Under the pieces are notes generated by a model that saw only the letters and a program-made list of their open reading frames with translations, ran no database searches and was not told where the DNA came from. This document shows positions 1 to 6,382 of a stretch of DNA of 12,161 nt, one piece after another. Within the stretch, counting starts at the first letter, position 1. Each line of letters starts with the position of its first letter. The DNA comes from Candidatus Moranbacteria bacterium UBA2206. GTDB taxonomy: Bacteria > Patescibacteriota > Minisyncoccia > Moranbacterales > UBA2206. The position numbers were made by a program, and so were the translations under genes. Location of the stretch: positions 1-12,161 of the forward strand of contig DCUU01000058.1 of NCBI GenBank assembly GCA_002328565.1. The letters are read 5' to 3'.

Positions 1-831
1 TTGATTTTTTGAATCCATTTTGATATTTTTCCAATCAAATTTAATTTTACCTAAACGGTAATATTGAATCGCCACAAAGTCCAAACTTTCTTTAATTTTA
101 TTATCAATCAAATCAACTCGATACCATTTCGCTAAACGATTTATAATCGCCACCAAAAAACCTAAGTTTTCCGATTCATACCAATTGTAAAGATAGCTAA
201 CGCCAACCGGCACGCATGGATATTTTTCTTTGATAATTCGATAAGCCTTCTTATGTGAATCAGCAACATTTTTCAACGCTCGAAAAAATTTGAATGGATT
301 CTTATATCCTGGAGGAAATACACCGCCTAAATATCCTTGTCCCAGCGGAACCATCGGCTCATTGAAAACTTGATAGAGATCAATTAAATCTCCGAGCTCA
401 TCCACCACTTTTTGCACATAACGCGTAAAAATTTCCACGGATTTTTTGTTGTGAAATCCATATTTTTTCGAAAACCACAGCGGACTCACCCACCACCACA
501 GCGTCACTTGCGTTTTTATATTTCTACTTTTAAGGTCTTTAAGAACTTCGCGATAATGCGCAAATTCTTTTTCAGAAAAAATTCCTTCTTCTGATTCAAC
601 TCGACTCCATTCAATCGAAAGACGATAAGCATTGCAACCAAGCTCGGTCAAAAAATCATGATCAGTTTTGAAGCGATTATAATAATCACACGCCATTCCT
701 GATTCATCCTTGGCCTTTCCGCGCTTTTCCCATTCCCACCAATCAGTATTCGAATTATTCCCCTCGACTTGGTAGGAAGAAGTCGCCGTTCCCCATAAAA
801 AACCTTCTGGAAATTTTAAATTTTCTGACAT
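1..831 (-). CDS. Glycoside hydrolase family 1 (beta-glucosidase-like), partial, C-terminus outside window
   Basis: An open frame of 277 codons runs from ATG at 831 to the window edge with no stop. The N-terminus has the GH1 opening signature FPEGFLWGTATSSYQVEG (residues 7-24, with the sugar-contacting Gln21), then RLSIEWSR (70-77) and FNEP (156-159), whose Glu158 is the family acid/base. LDFVAIQYY (250-258) matches the usual LDFIGxNYY strand. The nucleophile ENG motif would lie beyond position 1. GH1 enzymes are cytosolic (beta/alpha)8 retaining glycosidases that cleave beta-glucosides or related sugars. Two conserved subsite positions are altered: the TLxHW segment reads TLWWW (110-114), placing Trp113 where His is usual, and Gln256 replaces the usual Asn. 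The substrate may therefore be unusual. The ATG directly follows a terminator-like hairpin and has no Shine-Dalgarno. Family assignment is secure; specificity is unknown. Confidence 0.93.
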   Translation of the reverse strand, partial: MSENLKFPEGFLWGTATSSYQVEGNNSNTDWWEWEKRGKAKDESGMACDYYNRFKTDHDFLTELGCNAYRLSIEWSRVESEEGIFSEKEFAHYREVLKDLKSRNIKTQVTLWWWVSPLWFSKKYGFHNKKSVEIFTRYVQKVVDELGDLIDLYQVFNEPMVPLGQGYLGGVFPPGYKNPFKFFRALKNVADSHKKAYRIIKEKYPCVPVGVSYLYNWYESENLGFLVAIINRLAKWYRVDLIDNKIKESLDFVAIQYYRLGKIKFDWKNIKMDSKNQ

Positions 832-874
832 AAAAAGCTAGCGGACTGTCCGCTAAGTCTAGCAAACAGTCCGC
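832..874 (-). terminator. Rho-independent terminator after the lipoprotein gene
   Basis: Read on the minus strand, GCGGACTGT (874-866) pairs perfectly with ACAGTCCGC (849-841) across a 16-base loop, followed by TAGC and a run of five T (836-832). This is a normal terminator shape, 10 bases after the lipoprotein stop. The next base (831) is the A of the GH1 start codon. The 3' arm also belongs to a compact self-palindrome, AGCGGACAGTCCGCT (853-839), which allows alternative pairing. Confidence 0.65.
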
Positions 875-884
875 GTCAATAGAT

Positions 885-1535
885 TTACATTTTTGGAATA
901 TTTGACATATTAATTCCCTTTGGAATTCCTCCTGGCATATCAGTTCCATTTTGCCCTCCAGCTCCTCCAGGAATATTTTTCATTATTCCCTTTAGCATCT
1001 CGCATTGATCACTAAATTCAACGTTAGTTGGCACAGAAAAATCAGCATTAGAAAATTCTTCACATTTCACATCCATCGCATCTTCAAAAAATTTCTCTCC
1101 CGTTACGTCTTCTTCTGGCACATCACTTTCATTGCTTTCTGGCAAATCCTTGTTCAGCTCTTCCGTACAGGCCTTTGTCATTTTCATCCCTTGCTTTTGT
1201 CCTTCTTGCCAAGTGTACATCGCCTCTTCGTTATAAACCATTCGTTGTTTATTCCCTGCGATATTCATTTCTGTTGCATATTTTCCTCCATCCACATATG
1301 TCACAACCTCCATCTCACCATCTTGATTTTTGATCCTATAAGTGCATCGCATAGTTTTGCCCAACCCCATCGCATCCTTTATTGAACCTACAATCCCGTT
1401 TCTATTTTGCTCTTGTTCTCTTTCTTGATTTTGAGCCTCTCCCTTGTTCTCATTTTGATTTTTTTCTACTTGATTTCCACATCCTGCCAAAAGCAGAATT
1501 CCTACTGCCAACAAAACAACTTTTGTTTTTTTCAT
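885..1535 (-). CDS. Secreted lipoprotein of unknown function
   Basis: The 216-residue protein begins MKKTKVVLLAVGILLLAGCG: a short basic n-region, a hydrophobic core and the lipobox LAGC, predicting lipidation at Cys19 and anchoring on the outer face of the cytoplasmic membrane. Residues 20-47 are a polar Asn/Gln/Glu linker. The body (about 55-185) has alternating hydrophobic residues suggesting beta structure, plus Cys64, 123, 158 and 178, enough for two disulfides. The C-terminus (186-216) is a low-complexity Gly/Pro/Met/Asn tail with repeated IPKG/IPKM/NIP motifs. The pattern of strands carrying 'VDGGKYATEM' and 'NKQRMVYNEEAMYTW' recalls LolA/LppX-like lipid-binding or DUF4412-type proteins, but this is only a resemblance. 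ATG at 1535; weak A-rich leader. It is last before the terminator at 832-874. Confidence 0.85.
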   Translation of the reverse strand: MKKTKVVLLAVGILLLAGCGNQVEKNQNENKGEAQNQEREQEQNRNGIVGSIKDAMGLGKTMRCTYRIKNQDGEMEVVTYVDGGKYATEMNIAGNKQRMVYNEEAMYTWQEGQKQGMKMTKACTEELNKDLPESNESDVPEEDVTGEKFFEDAMDVKCEEFSNADFSVPTNVEFSDQCEMLKGIMKNIPGGAGGQNGTDMPGGIPKGINMSNIPKM

Positions 1536-1565
1536 ATTTCTTTATTAAATAAATTATTAAAAATT

Positions 1566-2495
1566 TCATATTCTCTTATCACAATAAAACTCACAAATTT
1601 CCCGCTGTGTTTTATCTGAGTCGCCAAATGGCTTATCAGTTTCAATAATTTCTAAACTAAGATCACTACAAATTCCAAAACCATTTTCAGTTGAAGCAAT
1701 AAAAGAATAACAAATAGCTTTCTGAAAGGGACGCAACAAATCACAACCAGACATATCGTAAGATTTAATTTTGTGAGAATCATAGGAATTATAAGCATTT
1801 TTTTCTGCTTCAGTTCTTTTATTTATTTCGTCACATTCTTGTTTAGTTTTTTCATTATCAATCAAATCACAACTCAAATTAATTGGGTAGATTCTTGTTT
1901 TTGGATTAATTCTTTCTAGCAACACGGAATAACATTCCTGCCTTTCTAAATATTCTGTTATTTTCATGCAGAAACTCCATTTATCACTCTCTGATAACTC
2001 ATTTTTTGAAAGGACCCAGTCAGAAGCAAAAGAGCAACATTTATTATATGTTCTAACTCCTTCATTATCATAATCAGCTTCCTTTTCTTTCTGCTTCCAT
2101 TCTTCGGTATTTAATTTATCACAAAAACTTGGGTCAACCTTCTCTATAGCAGAATTACAAGCCTCAGCAAATTCTTTGGTCACCTTACTACTTTTTTCTA
2201 ATTTAATGCTATCTATAAATTCATGAATCAACTCTGGCAAAAGAGGTATCGCTATCAAAAATAAACAGAATATTGTTGTTAAAATAATTTCTTTTAAACT
2301 CGAATTGACATAAAAAAACTTATCAAATACCAGTATTATTGAAATAGGCACAAAAATAATATTTAAAACAATCCATAGCGGAAGCAAAGAAAGAATAAAA
2401 TAATCTCCTGCAGTAATAAATGATAATAATCCCACTATTGAAAAGGAAATTAATGCCAAAATAATACTAACAATGATATCTCTTTTAAAATTCAT
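1566..2495 (-). CDS. Membrane-anchored cysteine-rich protein, function unknown
   Basis: The 309-residue protein has three predicted transmembrane helices at about 8-28, 33-56 and 68-86, followed by a soluble domain of about 215 residues. I do not recognise the family. The soluble part has 13 cysteines (113, 125, 153, 154, 176, 188, 209, 221, 251, 262, 276, 301, 305), many in short C-x3-to-x12 spacings and two as a CC pair. That density suggests a disulfide-stabilised extracytoplasmic domain, but the odd number and a Lys/Glu-rich stretch leave the topology open; a metal-binding cytoplasmic domain is the alternative. It lies between maf and the lipoprotein with 17- and 30-base gaps and is probably co-transcribed. 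Together with the following lipoprotein it makes a two-gene surface module. Confidence 0.8.
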   Translation of the reverse strand: MNFKRDIIVSIILALISFSIVGLLSFITAGDYFILSLLPLWIVLNIIFVPISIILVFDKFFYVNSSLKEIILTTIFCLFLIAIPLLPELIHEFIDSIKLEKSSKVTKEFAEACNSAIEKVDPSFCDKLNTEEWKQKEKEADYDNEGVRTYNKCCSFASDWVLSKNELSESDKWSFCMKITEYLERQECYSVLLERINPKTRIYPINLSCDLIDNEKTKQECDEINKRTEAEKNAYNSYDSHKIKSYDMSGCDLLRPFQKAICYSFIASTENGFGICSDLSLEIIETDKPFGDSDKTQREICEFYCDKRI

Positions 2496-2512
2496 TTTTA
2501 TGTGTTAATTCC

Positions 2513-3112
2513 TTAAGATTTTTTTAACTTCAAAATATCCACTCCCATTTTTTTCAGTTCTGGATAAATTTTGTTGAGAGGTAAACCAATCACAGAATAG
2601 AAATCTCCCTCAATGTTTTCAATCAAAACTGCTCCTAGCTCCATCATACCATAAGATCCGCCTCTTGATAATGGTTCTTTTGTCGCCACATAGTCCGTAA
2701 TTTCTTCGTCGCTTAAATTTCTAAACTTCACAAAAGCTTTCCCGAAATCATTTATGGTAATTTTGTTTTTAGTATCAATTATCGCAAAACCACTCACAAT
2801 TTCATGCATCTTTCCAGAAAAATTTCTGAGCGTTTGATGTGCATCTTCTTCATTTTTAGGCTTGCCGATAAATTTTCCATTAAAAATTGTGAAAGTATCC
2901 CCGCTGATTATAATCGCGTCTTCATAGTTTTTGGCAACATCCTCCCCTTTTTTTCGCGCCAAAAATTTCACCAGCTCATATGGATCACTCATCGCCGTCA
3001 TATCTTCCTCATATTCACTTTCGCGAATCTCAAACTCGAGACCAACTTGCTCCAAAAGAGCTTTTCTTCTCGGCGACCGCGAAGCTAAAACTATTTTTCG
3101 TTGTTGTTTCAT
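2513..3112 (-). CDS. maf: Maf-family nucleoside triphosphate pyrophosphatase
   Basis: Maf proteins hydrolyse non-canonical or excess NTPs (dTTP, UTP, CTP or m7GTP, depending on subfamily) to NMP and PPi. Counting from the ATG at 3112 (199 residues, the usual family length), the signature VLASRSPRRKALLE covers 8-21, IISGDT places the catalytic Asp at 72, IGKPKN (82-87) supplies the conserved Lys, and EPLSRGGSYG (146-155) with GDFYSVIGLPL (169-179) completes the C-terminal signature. The frame can be extended five codons to a TTG at 3127, but the ATG is preferred: it forms a 4-base ATGA overlap with the stop of the preceding gene and has GGATAAG seven bases upstream. The usual 'YGIQG' is here YGMMELG, so the substrate subfamily is unclear. 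Confidence 0.92.
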   Translation of the reverse strand: MKQQRKIVLASRSPRRKALLEQVGLEFEIRESEYEEDMTAMSDPYELVKFLARKKGEDVAKNYEDAIIISGDTFTIFNGKFIGKPKNEEDAHQTLRNFSGKMHEIVSGFAIIDTKNKITINDFGKAFVKFRNLSDEEITDYVATKEPLSRGGSYGMMELGAVLIENIEGDFYSVIGLPLNKIYPELKKMGVDILKLKKS

Positions 3113-3438
3113 AATATTCTTATCCAATTAATAATCACCATAATCATCCCTGTCACAAAAATTGCTCCAAAAATTATCTTATTATATTTCGCCAACCAAT
3201 TTGGTAGATAGATATCAAAATTATCCTTTTTTCCAAGATCATATTTTCTCGCCAGAGGAGTCAGCGGACAATTCCATTTGTTGAGCAATAAAACTGTTGT
3301 TTCTGTGACAAGCAAAGCTATGGAGATATATAAAATTAAATTGAAAGTATTAGTGACGCCAGCATAAAAAATATAAAAAGTAGCAAAAACCATGATTGTC
3401 CAGATTATTGTGTGAATTATTTTTATCAATTTTAGCAT
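3109..3438 (-). CDS. Small integral membrane protein, DUF2784-like
   Basis: Starting at ATG 3438 the protein has 109 residues; a TTG two codons upstream (3444) is the alternative. It has about three hydrophobic helices: near residues 5-28, 34-53 and 87-106. Between helices two and three lies NKWNCPLTPLARKY followed by NFDIYLPNWLAKYNK, a polar loop with a Cys-Pro-Leu-Thr core. The CPLT(P/x)L motif after a helix resembles small membrane proteins of the DUF2784 group, whose function is not known. It sits 13 bases after the serS stop and ends in a 4-base overlap with maf, so it is probably translationally coupled to maf. AGAAAG lies about nine bases before the ATG, one of the few hints of a ribosome site in the window. 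Confidence 0.8.
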   Translation of the reverse strand: MLKLIKIIHTIIWTIMVFATFYIFYAGVTNTFNLILYISIALLVTETTVLLLNKWNCPLTPLARKYDLGKKDNFDIYLPNWLAKYNKIIFGAIFVTGMIMVIINWIRIL

Positions 3439-3451
3439 AATCAATATCTTT

Positions 3452-4774
3452 CTACTTTCTACTTATTTTCTCCATCCCCTCCGGCATATATTTCTTCAAA
3501 ACTTCCGGGATAAGCACTGATCCATCGGCTTGTTGGTAGTTTTCGATGATTGAAATGAAAGTTCGAGGAGACGCTAGGGCGGTGTTGTTTAGCATATAGA
3601 CATATTTTTTCTTTCCATTTTTATCGACATATTTCACATTCAATCTTCTTGATTGCCAATCTAAAAAATTGGAAGCTGATCCGGTTTCGCCATAGCCATT
3701 TCGACTGGGAATCCAAGCTTCGATATCAAACATCTTATATTTCCCTGCGCTCATATCCCCCGTGCAAATTTTTAGTTGTCGATATGGTAAGCCCAATTCT
3801 TCGTGCATTTCTTTGGAAATTCCCACCATCTCTTGTTGCAGGGCATCAGATTCTTCAATATTGGCTTTTGACAAAATAACTTGTTCCACTTTCATAAATT
3901 CATGCACGCGGTACAATCCCTTTGTATCTTTGCCATAACTACCAATCTCACTACGATAACATTGGGAATATCCACAAAGTTTCATTGGTAAATCTTCTTC
4001 CTTTAAAACTTCTCCAGAATGATATGCTAAAAGTGAAGGCTCGGCCGTGCCTACGAGAAATTTTTTATCCCGACTTATTTCTCCGTCTGCTTCTTTGTCC
4101 GAGGAAGCTACTTGATAGATTTCATCAATTTCCGGATTATATTCTTTACCCTTGAAATATCCACTGCCAAACAATGGGAATTCCTTGACTAGAGTTGGAA
4201 CAATCATTGGAGAATATCCTTTTGATATCATCTTTTGCAAAGCATACATCATAAATCCCATCATCAAACCCACGCCTTCATTTTTCACATAATACCCACG
4301 ATAACCAGAAACTTTCGCGCCTCTTTCCAAATCCAAAATATCCAAATCTTTGCCCAATTGAATATGATCTTTTATTTCAAAATCAAATTTTGGAATTTCT
4401 CCCCAAGTGTAAATTTCTACATTTTCTTTTTCACTTTTTCCGACCGGCACATCCTCAGCTGGAATTACTGGCACCTTCACCATCAAATCATCAAAATGTT
4501 TTTTTATTTCCAAATATTCCGGTTCTGCAATTGCCATTTTTTCTTTGACCGCCTTTCCTTGTTCAATCAAAGTTTTTCGCTCGTCCCCTTGCGATTTTTG
4601 AATCAAATCATTGAGTACGTTTTTTTCCGCGTTCAATTCTTCAATATATTGCAAAGCTCTCACTCTTTCTCCATCCGTTTCCAAAAGCCCGTCCAAATCC
4701 AAATCGATGTTTTTATTTTTAATCGCTTCCTTAATTTTGTCCGCATTTTCCCTGATGAATTTTATATCTAACAT
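3452..4774 (-). CDS. serS: Seryl-tRNA synthetase (class II)
   Basis: The enzyme activates serine with ATP and charges tRNA-Ser (and tRNA-Sec where present) in the cytosol. The 440-residue length is normal. The N-terminus MLDIKFIRENADKIKEAI and the charged region to about residue 100 form the tRNA-binding coiled coil. GTAEPSLLAYH (242-252) is the serine-binding TxE loop. Motif 2 is CYRSEIGSYGKDTKGLYRVH (272-291), containing the class II Arg274. Motif 3 spans roughly 393-414, with LNNTALASPR (395-404) and ENYQ. In common bacterial enzymes this piece reads LNGSGLAVGR, so the active-site loop is of a divergent type. ATG at 4774 has no Shine-Dalgarno; the gap to the upstream HD gene is 21 bases. 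Confidence 0.97.
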   Translation of the reverse strand: MLDIKFIRENADKIKEAIKNKNIDLDLDGLLETDGERVRALQYIEELNAEKNVLNDLIQKSQGDERKTLIEQGKAVKEKMAIAEPEYLEIKKHFDDLMVKVPVIPAEDVPVGKSEKENVEIYTWGEIPKFDFEIKDHIQLGKDLDILDLERGAKVSGYRGYYVKNEGVGLMMGFMMYALQKMISKGYSPMIVPTLVKEFPLFGSGYFKGKEYNPEIDEIYQVASSDKEADGEISRDKKFLVGTAEPSLLAYHSGEVLKEEDLPMKLCGYSQCYRSEIGSYGKDTKGLYRVHEFMKVEQVILSKANIEESDALQQEMVGISKEMHEELGLPYRQLKICTGDMSAGKYKMFDIEAWIPSRNGYGETGSASNFLDWQSRRLNVKYVDKNGKKKYVYMLNNTALASPRTFISIIENYQQADGSVLIPEVLKKYMPEGMEKISRK

Positions 4775-4795
4775 ATATTTAAATTAAAAAAATTA

Positions 4796-5803
4796 TTAAG
4801 CCGCCTCCAAACTTTCTTCAATTTCTTTTATCCTTCTCTTTTCTTCATAATGTTTCGTTTTTTCAAAAACATCTTCCCATAACATCAATTTCTCCGAACC
4901 AAGAAAAGTATATTCCACTTTTTTTGATTTTTCTATATCCACATCAATCCAGTCACGATTTCTTTTGTCCTTTTGCATATCCCGCGCCTGAAAAGCACTT
5001 TCGAATCCTGAGATTAGCGCTGCTTCGCCCTGACTCAAATCAATTCCATAATTTCCATATTCCGCCACTAAATTCAAATCTTGCTGGATAAAAAATTTAT
5101 CTCCTGCTCGAAATTTCAAAACTTTTTTTCTACCATCTTCTCCCGCTAATGATTTCATATCTGCGGCTAAAAGCGCTTCTGAAATTTTTCCATTTGCTTC
5201 TGGATAATCAATTCCACCTTCACCAATTTTCTCCATATCCTCATTGAACTTTTTCAAAATATTGGTCATGAACCCAGGACGCGGTCCCATATGTTCAAAA
5301 ATCGCCTTGGTCACTTCTTGCCGAATCTTTTCTGGATCATCTCCTATTTGAAATTCCTCCAAACACTCATCCGTCAATATTTCTGGGACTTTTTCAGCCG
5401 CTACCTTAGCATGCATCACTAAGGTGTAGTTTTGGATATCCTTGTATTTTTCAGGAACGCTATCTGCCTTATCCATATCATGAAGTATAGCGCCTAATTC
5501 CGATATTTTCAATTCTTTTTCTGTAAAGCCTCTTCTTATGCCATATTCGATTACATTGCCTAAAATTTGCCAATTATGCAAAATAAGATCTTCTTTTATA
5601 TTATTTGGTAAGTTTTCATATCTTTTCGAAACTTCCTCAATTAGCTTTCCAAATCGCTCCTCTGCTTCGCTCATTTCCTGTTCAATTTTTTTCAAAATAT
5701 TCTCTTCTTTTCTTTCTTGTCTTTTTCGATCTAAATCAAAAATATCTGCTGTTTTTTTCTTATCAGGTTCAACTATTTTTCTGTATTCTCTTTGTTGCTC
5801 CAT
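4796..5803 (-). CDS. HD-domain metal-dependent phosphohydrolase
   Basis: The 335-residue protein has a Lys/Glu-rich N-terminal region likely to be coiled coil (about 5-65), an HD domain (about 70-225) and a C-terminal part of unknown fold. The HD ligands are visible in order: His76 (LILHNW), His108-Asp109 (LHDMDK), His131 (VMHAKVAAE), His171 (FEHMG) and Asp215 (LLAADM). A set with two extra His between HD and the last Asp is typical of binuclear HD enzymes, which hydrolyse phosphomonoesters, phosphodiesters or nucleotides; the substrate cannot be read from sequence. The gene starts at ATG 5803 after a 110-base leader that carries an operator-like inverted repeat shared with the TrpR-like gene, so it is the likely first gene of the serS-side transcript and a target of that regulator. 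Confidence 0.87.
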   Translation of the reverse strand: MEQQREYRKIVEPDKKKTADIFDLDRKRQERKEENILKKIEQEMSEAEERFGKLIEEVSKRYENLPNNIKEDLILHNWQILGNVIEYGIRRGFTEKELKISELGAILHDMDKADSVPEKYKDIQNYTLVMHAKVAAEKVPEILTDECLEEFQIGDDPEKIRQEVTKAIFEHMGPRPGFMTNILKKFNEDMEKIGEGGIDYPEANGKISEALLAADMKSLAGEDGRKKVLKFRAGDKFFIQQDLNLVAEYGNYGIDLSQGEAALISGFESAFQARDMQKDKRNRDWIDVDIEKSKKVEYTFLGSEKLMLWEDVFEKTKHYEEKRRIKEIEESLEAA

Positions 5804-5845
5804 AAATTTAATTTTAGAAAAATTATCCTGAAAAATATTTCATTA

Positions 5846-5871
5846 TTTATCACATCTCCTATTTTATCACA
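5846..5871 (-). repeat. Direct repeat TGTGATAAA, two copies 17 bases apart, with possible -10 elements
   Basis: On the minus strand TGTGATAAA occurs at 5871-5863 and again at 5854-5846. Each contains GATAAA(A/T), which resembles a sigma-70 -10 box. They lie between the inverted repeat at 5883-5910 and the HD gene start at 5803, so one may be the HD promoter. No convincing -35 box was found. Confidence 0.4.
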
Positions 5872-5882
5872 CCCCCTACTCT

Positions 5883-5910
5883 TACTACCATATATAGGCG
5901 AATGGTAGTA
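5883..5910. promoter_or_regulatory. Operator-like inverted repeat upstream of the HD gene (copy 1)
   Basis: Perfect 9-base arms TACTACCAT (5883-5891) and ATGGTAGTA (5902-5910) flank the 10-base spacer ATATAGGCGA. The site lies four bases beyond the stop of the TrpR-like gene and about 80 bases upstream of the HD gene. It matches copy 2 (6348-6375) at 26 of 28 positions, and the two differences are symmetric and preserve the pairing. No T-run follows on the minus strand, so it does not look like that gene's terminator. Confidence 0.7.
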
Positions 5911-5913
5911 GTT

Positions 5914-6321
5914 TTATTTTAGTAAATTTTTTAGCAATCTATGATGGGCATATTTGTTTAATCTGTTTCCATTTTTTGTTTTTTCTTCTTTATTTAATTT
6001 ACCCTTAACAATTCTTCTGACTTTTTCCGAAATAAATTTATTCTTATTTTCATCTTCTTTTAGCCAGTGTTCCACTTTGCTGATTGTCATGTGACTCACT
6101 CGCAATTTTTTCTGAATAATTTCATAACTTTCTTCTGCCACTAGCATTTTAGCTATTTGTATCCGCCGACCAACCATCAAAACTTCACTCGGAGTAAGCA
6201 GATCCATTAGGAAATCTATAATTTCTTGCTTAGTTTTCAAACCCGACAAAACCTCAAATAATTCATCAATTATATAAATTTTTTCTTTTTTATCAATTGA
6301 ATAAACTTTAACTTTAGCCAT
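5914..6321 (-). CDS. TrpR/YerC-family transcriptional regulator
   Basis: The 135-residue protein matches the Trp-repressor superfamily in its YerC/YecD-like form: a helical region FEVLSGLKTKQEIIDFLMDLLTPSE (22-46), GRRIQIAKMLVAEE (51-64) and a helix-turn-helix SYEIIQKKLRVSHMTISKVEHWL (65-87). LTPSE and R(R/L)xQIAKML are hallmark segments of this group. The C-terminal 45 residues are an added strongly basic extension (Lys/Arg/Asn rich). TrpR binds an inverted-repeat operator as a dimer; YerC-type proteins are mostly uncharacterised. Here near-identical inverted repeats lie immediately upstream of its own start and upstream of the next gene, predicting autoregulation plus control of the HD gene. 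The ATG at 6321 has an A-rich leader without Shine-Dalgarno. The effector ligand, if any, is unknown. Confidence 0.9.
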   Translation of the reverse strand: MAKVKVYSIDKKEKIYIIDELFEVLSGLKTKQEIIDFLMDLLTPSEVLMVGRRIQIAKMLVAEESYEIIQKKLRVSHMTISKVEHWLKEDENKNKFISEKVRRIVKGKLNKEEKTKNGNRLNKYAHHRLLKNLLK

Positions 6322-6334
6322 TTTTATTTTTGAT

Positions 6335-6340
6335 ATTATC
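6335..6340 (-). promoter_or_regulatory. Candidate -10 box of the TrpR-like gene
   Basis: GATAAT on the minus strand lies 13 bases before the ATG at 6321. The inverted repeat 6348-6375 would then cover the spacer and -35 region, a usual place for a repressor site. No TTGACA-like -35 is evident, so the call is tentative and would imply a very short leader. Confidence 0.35.
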
Positions 6341-6347
6341 TTACCCT

Positions 6348-6375
6348 CACTACCATATATAGGCGAATGGTAGTG
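6348..6375. promoter_or_regulatory. Operator-like inverted repeat upstream of the TrpR-like gene (copy 2)
   Basis: Arms CACTACCAT (6348-6356) and ATGGTAGTG (6367-6375) flank the spacer ATATAGGCGA, which is identical to copy 1. Pairing extends one more base (T6347/A6376). The site sits 26 bases upstream of the regulator's ATG and seven bases after the stop of the preceding gene. Conservation of both arms and spacer between the two copies, with a matched C/G for T/A change at the ends, supports selection on a dimer-binding site or on a stem. Confidence 0.72.
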
Positions 6376-6382
6376 ATTAGAT

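Noticed and set aside
755..949. 64-codon minus frame spanning the terminator and the GH1 start
   Set aside because: It overlaps the lipoprotein 3' end, the hairpin and the GH1 signature in another frame; the GH1 frame is unambiguous.
1005..1385. 126-codon + strand frame opposite the lipoprotein gene
   Set aside because: The lipoprotein on the other strand has a signal peptide and lipobox; this frame has no supporting features.
4235..4771. 178-codon open frame on the + strand opposite serS
   Set aside because: It lies wholly antisense to a certain synthetase gene, is dominated by Phe/Ile/His from complementing Lys/Glu/Asn codons, and has no recognisable motif.
5883..5910. Reading this inverted repeat as the terminator of the TrpR-like gene
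   Set aside because: No U-tract follows on the minus strand, and the same sequence occurs upstream of the gene, where a terminator is not needed in the same way.
4796..6321. Toxin-antitoxin pair formed by the TrpR-like and HD genes
   Set aside because: Both proteins are larger than typical TA partners, they are separated by 110 bases with a separate leader, and neither matches a known toxin family.
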